Source: Pleurobrachia bachei
Lineage: Eukaryota > Ctenophora > Tentaculata > Cydippida > Pleurobrachiidae
Assembly: GCA_000695325.1 (NCBI GenBank)
Contig: AVPN01000203.1
Span: 39,195 to 63,542 of the forward strand
Direction of reading: 5' to 3'
DNA: 24,348 bases
Shown here: positions 12,701 to 21,700 of the stretch, piece by piece
Position numbering within the stretch: the first letter of the stretch is position 1
How the letters are laid out: every line of letters begins with the position of its first letter
Position numbers and translations under genes: made by a program
Notes under the pieces: generated by a model
Told to the model about the DNA's origin: nothing
The model's database searches: none
What the model saw: the letters and a program-made list of their open reading frames with translations, nothing else

Positions 12701-15700
12701 CCTTGCCAAGGCCCTGAAGGCTTGTTCCAAGGCCGCTGGATGTAAGGGAGTAACCAAGGAGGCCAGCGAGAAGTATCGTCTCAACTCATCCACTACCTCC
12801 AAGACGAACAGTGCCAGCACTGCCTACAAGAAGGGTAGCACCATCAAGATCTCCAACGACTACTACTGGACTAAGGTCTCCGGATATAAATACAAGACCA
12901 ATCTTGAGAAGAAGAACTACAAGACCGAGTCTGCCGCTTTGGCTGCTTGTGCCTCCAAGGCATCTACCTGCTCTGGTGTTTCTTACACCGGAAAGGGCAA
13001 GTACTACCTCGGAAAGGGAGACTCTAAGACTGCCACCACCGGAGCTAAGGTGTTCGTTCTTGGATCTAACTACAAGAGCTCTTTCACCTACATTCATGCC
13101 AACTCCAAGAAGAGTAAGTATTTTGAAGGTTCATGATCATTGATCAAAAACTCAAAACTTTCTTCTATATTCCTAATCAATGTTCCTTTCAGCTTGGGTT
13201 ATGAAGGTTTCTTCTCCCTACACCATGTCCAGCCTCCAGACCAAGAAGACCTACACCACTCTCGACAGTGTCAACGATGCTCTTCTTGCCGGCAAGGGTA
13301 CCTACAAGGGATTCACCAGGATCTCTTCTGGAAAGTATCAGCTCAACAAGGGCAACACCCAATCTATCAAGGTTGGCTACTTTGCCTCTGAACACATCGG
13401 AACCTACACCTCTTATGGAAATTACATGTGGGCCAAGAACTCTGGCAAGAAACTTTCTGGAGCTGCTTCCACCACAAAGCACAAGACCCTGAATGCCGCC
13501 ATGAAGGCTTGTGTGTCCAACAGCAAGTGTAACGGAGTTACCAAACAGTCCAGCACCTACTACCAGGAGAACACTGGAACCACTGCCACCGCTTCATCTG
13601 GAAAGGTTGCCTACATCAAGGGAAGCGAGTACAAACTCGACAAGTCCTACTACTGGACCACTATTGACGGAGTTACTCTGTCTGGATACGCCGATACGAA
13701 AACCTACAAGACTCTTGACAAGGCCAAGTCTGCTTGCGCCAAGAGCTCCAAGTGTAATGGTGTCACCTACCAGAAGAAGAACACCTACAGGATCAACACT
13801 GGTGACAAGCCCAGCTACTACGCCACCAGGAAGGTCTACTTCAAGGGTGGAGAGAATGTCAAGGTCGTGGCCTTCAGCAAGCTCAGCCAGGGATATACCT
13901 GGTCCGTGAAGAAACCTTTCAAGCTCACTGGATCAGCTGACAAGAAAACGTACACAACACTCAAGAAGGCTCTCAAGGCATGCACCAAAAACTCCAAGTG
14001 TAACGGAGTAACCAAGGAGGGAACCAAGAAGTACAAACTGAACACCGGCGCCACTCCTGAGGCTCACAAGACCTACAAGGTCTTTATCAAGGGAGGCAAA
14101 TCGGTTGTTGCTGGTGGAAAGGCTTGGAGCACCAAGAGTGACAAGACCCTCGGTGGTCTCGGATCAAAGGAGTACACCAGTGCTACTTCAGCTTTCACTG
14201 CCTACAAGAGCTCTTTCACCTACATTCATGCCAACTCCAAGAAAAGTAAGTATTTTGAAGATTTATGACCTAAACCTTTCTGATAATTTATCGATGATTG
14301 ATTTTCTTTATCTTCTCTTATCTCCTAACCAATGTTCCTTTCAGCTTGGGTTATGAAGGTTTCTTCTCCCTACACCATGTCCAGCCTCCAGACCAAGAAG
14401 ACCTACACCACTCTCGACAGTGTCAACGATGCTCTTCTTGCCGGCAAGGGTACCTACAAGGGATTCACCAGGATCTCTTCTGGAAAGTATCAGCTCAACA
14501 AGGGCAACACCCAATCTATCAAGGTTGGCTACTTTGCCTCTGAACACATCGGAACCTACACCTCTTATGGAAATTACATGTGGGCCAAGAACTCTGGCAA
14601 GAAACTTTCTGGAGCTGCTTCCACCACACAAGCACAAGACCCTGGCTGCCGCCATGAAGGCTTGTGTGTCCAACAGCAAGTGTAACGGAGTTACCAAACA
14701 GTCCAGCACCTACTACCAGGAGAACACTGGAACCACTGCCACCGCTTCATCTGGAAAGGTTGCCTACATCAAGGGAAATAAGTACAAGCTGCAGAGCGAC
14801 TACTACTGGTCTGAACTGGATGGAGTTACTCTGTCTGGATACGCAGATAAAAAAACCTACAAGACTCTCACCACTGCTATTTCGGCTTGTGCGAAGAACA
14901 AAAAGTGTAATGGTGTCACCTATGAGAAGGCCAAGACCTACAGGATCAACACTGGTGATAAGCCCAGCTACTACGCCACCAGGAAGGTCTACTTCAAGGG
15001 TGGAGAGAATGTCAAGGTCGTGGCCTTCAGCAAGCTCAGCCAGGGATATACCTGGTCCGTGAAGAAACCTTTCAAGCTCACTGGATCAGCCGACAAGAAA
15101 ACGTACACAACACTCAAGAAGGCTCTCAAGGCATGCACCAAAAACTCCAAGTGTAACGGAGTAACCAAGGAGGGAACCAAGAAGTACAAACTGAACACCG
15201 GCGCCACTCCTGAGGCTCACAAGACCTACAAGGTCTTTATCAAGGGAGGCAAATCGGTTGTTGCTGGTGGAAAGGCTTGGAGCACCAAGAGTGACAAGAC
15301 CCTCGGTGGTCTCGGATCAAAGGAGTACACCAGTGCTACTTCAGCTTTCACTGCTTGTGCCAAGACAAGTGCTTGCCAGGGAGTTGTCAAGAAGAAGACT
15401 GGAAAGTATGTCCTTGCCACCAAGTCTACCTCAAAGAAGGCTACCGGAGTTACATCTTACACCGTCGTCAGGTTAGTGTCTCAATTGATTTTTTAAATCT
15501 CCTTTCCTAATCTTTTCTTTTACTCCATTTTCTCACCAATAAACACTGTTTCAGTTCTGTGACGGTGGCTAATGACTACACATGGACCTCCACAACTGAT
15601 AACAAACTTACTGGATACGCTGACAAGAAGACCTACAAGACCCTCGCTGCTGCCCTCAAGGCTTGCGCCAGTAACGCCAAGTGTAACGGAGTTACCAAGG

Positions 15701-18700
15701 AAGGAACTAAGAAGTACAGGGCTAACACCGGCAGTGAGCCAACATCCAAGTCTGGAATGACGGCGTATGTCAAGGGAGGTCTCCAGAAATCTAGCAGGAC
15801 CGTCTATCATACCAGTAAGAAAAGTTACAAACATTTCTTCTTATATCTTCATTCAGTTCACTAACCAGACCTATTTCAGATGGATTCTGGACCGTCAAGG
15901 CTCCCTACAAGCTCTCCAAGGGCAAGCTGAAGGCTTACAAGACCGAGACTGCTGCCTACAAGGCCTGTGCTGGAAACAAGAAGTGTAAGGGATTCACCCG
16001 ACACAGTGCCACCTCCTACATCACCTACAGCGACGCCACTCTCACAGAGGCCCAGGGAATGCTCACCTACTTGAACGGTGGACCCTTCGTCCAATCCAAA
16101 GGATACGCCTGGGGATACCATCCTGGAGCTAAACTCACCGGATATGCTGACACTAAGAAATACAAGAAGGCTTCCAAGGCCATGAGTGCATGTGTCAAGA
16201 GTACGACCTGTAAGGGTATAACAAGAGAAGGCACTGGAAACTACAGGATTAACACTGGTAGCACTCCCACCACCAAGAAGGGAATGACCTGCTGGATCAA
16301 GGGAGACAAATCGGAGAAGTACAGCAAGTACTACTTCACCAAGAAGTCAGACTACACAATGAGCAGTCTGGGTACCAAGAAATACACCACTGTTGCCGCT
16401 GCCAAGACCGCCTGTATCAAGGCCTCCACATGTACTGGTGTCGTCAAGAAGGCCAGCAAGACCTACTACCTTTCCACTGGTTACACCATCAGCACCAAGA
16501 GTGGATATCTGTCCTATATCAAGGGAGGAAAGGAAATGAACCGACAGAGTCTTCTCATGAACAAGAGCGGATACAGCTGGCAATACCTTGCCCCAGCCAA
16601 ACTGAGCGGCAACTACAAGGCCCAAACTACCCTACCTGCTGCCCTCAAGGCGTGTGCTGCTGACAGCAACTGTCACGGCGTCACCTACAAGGCTAAGAAG
16701 TACTACCTCTCCAAGGGATCTGCTCCAGAACCCGGTAAAGATACGCAAGCCTGGGTGAAACTAGGATCTGGTTCTTCCTTCAAGGCCCAGAAAGTCTGGA
16801 CTCAGTACAACGACCACAAGTTGGAGAGTTACGACAAGACCGATACCAAGGTCTACACCACCAAGACCGCTGCTATGACCGCCTGTGCTAAATCCACCAC
16901 CTGTAACGGTGTCTTCAAAAAGAGCTCTAAGAAGTTCAGGATCATGACTGATAAGACTCCCGTGGCATCCTCTGGAACTTCCGTCTACCTCAAATCTGCA
17001 GTTATCAAGCCTTCTCATGACTACCGGTACACCACTACCAATGGGTATCTTGCAACTGCTCTGCTGGACAAGAAATCTTACAAGACTTTCCACGCTGCCG
17101 CTAAGGTGTGTTCAAGCAACGCCAAGTGTATGGGAATCACAAAGGTGAAGAAGGGAGTGTACAAGTTGTACTCCAGCGGAGCCTGCAAGGCCAGCACTGG
17201 GGCTGTCATGTACAGCAAGGGATCTTACTACAAGACCGAGCATGTTGTTTCTTTCGCTAACGAAGCCTTCAAGGCACAGTCTCCTAGTTCCTTCAAGGGC
17301 ACCAAACTTGGAACGGCCAAGACCATTGAACTGGCCATGGTTGGATGTTTGAAGAACAAGAAGAAAGGATGTAACGGCTTCGCTTATTCCGGAGGAAAGT
17401 TCACTCTCTACAAGTACACCAGTGTCGTTACCCCCACAGTCGGATCCATGGTGTGGAAGCATTATGGAAAGGCCGTCAAGAGCGACGGATACATTTGGGC
17501 TATGAAGGAAAAGTCTCGCCTCATCGGATATGACAGCAAGACATCCTACACCACCCTTTCCAAGGCCACCGCTGCTTGTGCCAAATCTGACACTTGTAAG
17601 GGAGTCACCAAGGAGGGATCCAAGAAGTACAGGACCAACAACAATAACACTCCTAAAACTTCAAAGACCATGACTGCCTACATCAAGGGAAGCAAATGGG
17701 AGCTCCACAACAACATCTACTACACCAAGATTGCTAGCCATGCCATTGAAGACGACTACGACACAAAGACTTACAAGACCATGGCTCTAGCTGCTGCTGC
17801 CTGTAAGAAGAAGGCCGATTGTTCTGGTGTTACCTACAGCTCCAAGACCAAGAAGTACAGGATGGGCAAGGGATACACCTTTGAGCCCTCTCTTTATGAG
17901 ACGATCTGGGTTCGTGGTGGAGTGAAACCTACTACTTATTCCATGAGCCTCAGCTATGGCGGCTATACCTGGGCCTTCAAGCAGCCCTATAAGCTGTCTG
18001 GATACGTCAACACTACCAAATATACCACCAAAAAGAAGGCTCTAAAGGCTTGTGCCAAGAGCTCCAAGTGTAACGGAGTTACCAAGGAGGGAAAGAAGAA
18101 CTACCGTCTGAACACCGGATCCACCCCTGTCCCTGGACCTAAGTTCCTGAAATGCTGGGTGAAGGGAGGAAAATCCGTCACATCTCACTGTAAGTTATCT
18201 TATGATTTCAACACATTCGAATTGTCTTAAACTTGAAAGCATTTGTCTAAAAACCTTCTGATTGCAGCTTATACCTGGGGAACCTACTCTGGGTACACAC
18301 TTGGAGGACAGATTGGCAAGACCACATACGCAACTAGGTCCAAGGCCCTCACTGCGTGTACTAAGAACAGCAAGTGTAAGGCCGTTGTGCGACGATCTGA
18401 CAACAAGTACTTCCTGAGCTCCAAATCTATCTCCACCAAGGTAAGAAGCTAACTGGTCAGAGCCATTCAAAGCCATTTAGAGTCTCAAAGATATCCGCTT
18501 TCTAGTTTTCTGAATTATAGATTAATTTTTCTTTTATAGGTTCGTTTACCTACATTTCAAACTAACTATTCTTCTCTTTCAGACCAAGAAGAGCAACTAC
18601 AAGATCTACAAGAAGGGATCCAGTGCGGTTGCCAGCAGTGGCTACTCTTACTCCACCATGACAAACTACGTGTATGGAGGTCTGGACAAGACAGTTTACA

Positions 18701-21700
18701 AAACTATCGATGCTGCTGGTGCTGCCTGTGCCAAGAAGTCCACATGTACTGGTATTGTTAAGGTTAGCAAGGGCAAGTACCAGATCGCCACTGGATCTGA
18801 CATCAAGAAGGGAACTGGCAAGACTCTGTACGTGAAGGGAGGCAAGGATTACACCTCCAGGGACATCTACTTTGGAGCTGAGATGTGGACCGCCAAGGCC
18901 CCATACACCCTCTCCGGAACCAAGGCCGATAGTAAGACATACAAAGACAGGGATAACGCTCTGAGGCATTGTCTGGCCAACACCGCTTGTAATGGAGTAA
19001 CTCTGACCGGAGGAAAGTACACCCTCTACAAGTCTTCTACCACCACCGAGAAAGATGGATCTGTCTCTTGGATTCGTCGTGGTGACATCCTCGCTTCTGA
19101 TGGTTACTTCTGGGACAAACAGAAGGGTAAAACTCTCACCGGATATTTCGATTCTACCAAATATACCACCCTTGCCAAGGCAACCGCTGCCTGTGCTAAG
19201 GCCACTTCCTGTAAGGGAGTCACCAAGGAGGGAACCAAGAAGTACAGGACCAACACTGGCAGTACCTTCAGCACCAACAACGGCCGTTACTCCACCATGA
19301 CAAACTACGTGTATGGAGGTCTGGACAAGACAGTTTACAAAACTATCGATGCTGCCGGTGCTGCCTGTGCCAAGAAGTCCACATGTACTGGTATTGTTAA
19401 GGTTAGCAAGGGCAAGTACCAGATTGCCACTGGATCTGACATCAAGAAGGGAACTGGCAAGACTCTGTACGTGAAGGGAGGCAAGGATTATACCTCCAGG
19501 GACATCTACTTTGGAGCTGAGATGTGGACCGCCAAGGCCCCATACACCCTCTCCGGAACCAAGGCCGATAGTAAGACATACAAAGACAGGGATAACGCAC
19601 TGAGGCATTGTCTGGCCAACACCGCTTGTAATGGAGTAACTCTGACCGGAGGAAAGTACACCCTCTACAAATCCTCTACCACCACCGAGAAAGATGGATC
19701 TGTCTCTTGGATTCGTCGTGGTGACATCCTCGCTTCTGATGGTTACTTCTGGGACAAACAGAAGGGTAAAACTCTCACCGGATATTTCGATTCTACCAAA
19801 TACACCACCCTTGCCAAGGCCACCGCCGCTTGTGCCAAGGCCACTTCCTGTAAGGGAGTCACCAAGGAGGGAACCAAGAAGTACAGGACCAACACTGGCA
19901 GTACCTTCAGCACCAACAACGGCCGTACCGCATGGAGGCAGGAAGATCCCTTCGTCCTCCACGGGGGAATGTACTATACCAAGTTGTCTGGTAAGAAGCT
20001 GAGCAGCATCCAGACCAAGAAGGCTTATACCACCGAGGCCAAGGCTGCTGCCGCCTGTTTCAAGACTGCTAAGACCTGTACTGGATTTGTTCTCAAGAGC
20101 AAGAAGTACTACCTGACCAAGGGATGGACTCTTTACACCGACTCCGACTACACCGCCTTTGTGAGGAATCACAAAAAGATGACCAAGGTCGAGTACTCCA
20201 TCTACTACACCTACTTCTACAAGGTTGACGGGCCCTTCATCCACTCTAAGCTGGGCAAGACCGCTTACGCTACCAAGAAGAAGTGTCTGACTGCCTGTAA
20301 CAAGAGTACCAAGTGCAAGGGATGCTCCTACAAGGAGTCCAAGAAGAAGTACTACACCTCCACCACCAAGGTGTTCTATCTGGGTGAGGGTAACGACCGT
20401 GCCTACACCAAGCGTGGTAAGGCTATTGTCAAGGACGGATATGTGTGGTCTACTGAGGATGACGGTCACAAGATCACCGGAGATTATCTCGACTCCACCA
20501 CTCACACCACCCTTGCCAAGGCCATGGCTGCTTGTGCCAAGAAGACTGGATGTACTGGTGTAACCAAGACCGCCACCAAGAAGTACAGACTGGGTAAGAA
20601 GGACACCGCTGAGGAGAAGACTGGCATGAAGCCTTACTTCCGTGGTAGCAAGGTTGTCGCCTACCGGCTCAAGATCTGGACTCTCATCCCCGGTATGGTG
20701 CTGACCAGCCAGCAGAAGACCAGCTACAAGACCTACAAGAAGGCCATGGTTGCCTGTACTAAGAGCTCCAAGTGTACTGGCGTGAACTATGTCAGCAAGA
20801 AGTATTACACTGCCCAGGGTACCTCCCTGACACCCAGCTCAGGAAACAAGTGCTGGATGCTCGGAACTGACTACACTCCCTACTTCACCTACGACAGTAA
20901 GTTGAGAGATAAGAGGAGGGAGAGTGATGCGTAAGATAGAGGACGAGTGATGAATCGGATATAAATGCTACGATTTGACTGATTGAGAGAACTCTCTTTG
21001 TAACATCACTATCTAACACCCTCCCCCCTTTCAGGCACTGTCTGGTACTACAAGGAGGGTTACAAGACGACCGGTGCCATTGGATTCGGAACCACCAGCT
21101 ACACCACCAGGAACAAGGCCATGTACAAGTGTGCCAGGAACCCCATTTGTAACTCTGTCCACTACACCGGCAAGAAGTACCACCTGAGGACTGGAAAGAA
21201 GGTCACCTGGAAGGAGGGAGACAATGCCTGGGTGTACGGAAGTAAGTGTTAAATGTTCCATTTTGTTCGCCCACCTGATTTGAGAACTGTAGCACGTTTT
21301 ATGACACATCCAATATATCAACCCCCTCTTTCTCAGAGTCCACTGTTGACTTCACCAAGGTCTACCTACCCATTACTACCGGCCTGTGGAACCCCCGTCC
21401 CGGTTACAAACTGAAGAACCCCATTGGCAAGACCACCTACTCGACCCTTCCCAAGGCCACCAAGGCTTGTATGAAGAACTCTGCTTGTAATGGTGTCCAC
21501 TATATCACCAAGACCAAGAAATACCAGATCTGTAAGGGCAAGACCCCCATCAAGACTACCGGTACGTCATCATTATGTTCAAATCCCACAAGCCGTATAC
21601 AACTAAAATAAACTGTAAGCCCATTTCCCCACTCCTATCCTCGCAAGTACTAACCCCACTCCCTCCCCCATGATCAGGATACATTGCCTATCCTCGAAAG

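Noticed and set aside
18648-19925. 639-bp repeat as a pure assembly artefact
   Set aside because: The copies differ at about a dozen sites that are all silent, a pattern expected of real duplicates under constraint and not of random error.
18562-20505. 647-codon antisense frame opposite exon 28
   Set aside because: It is a shadow of the biased codon use (AAG, ACC, TAC) and of the 639-bp duplication. It has no splice or domain support.
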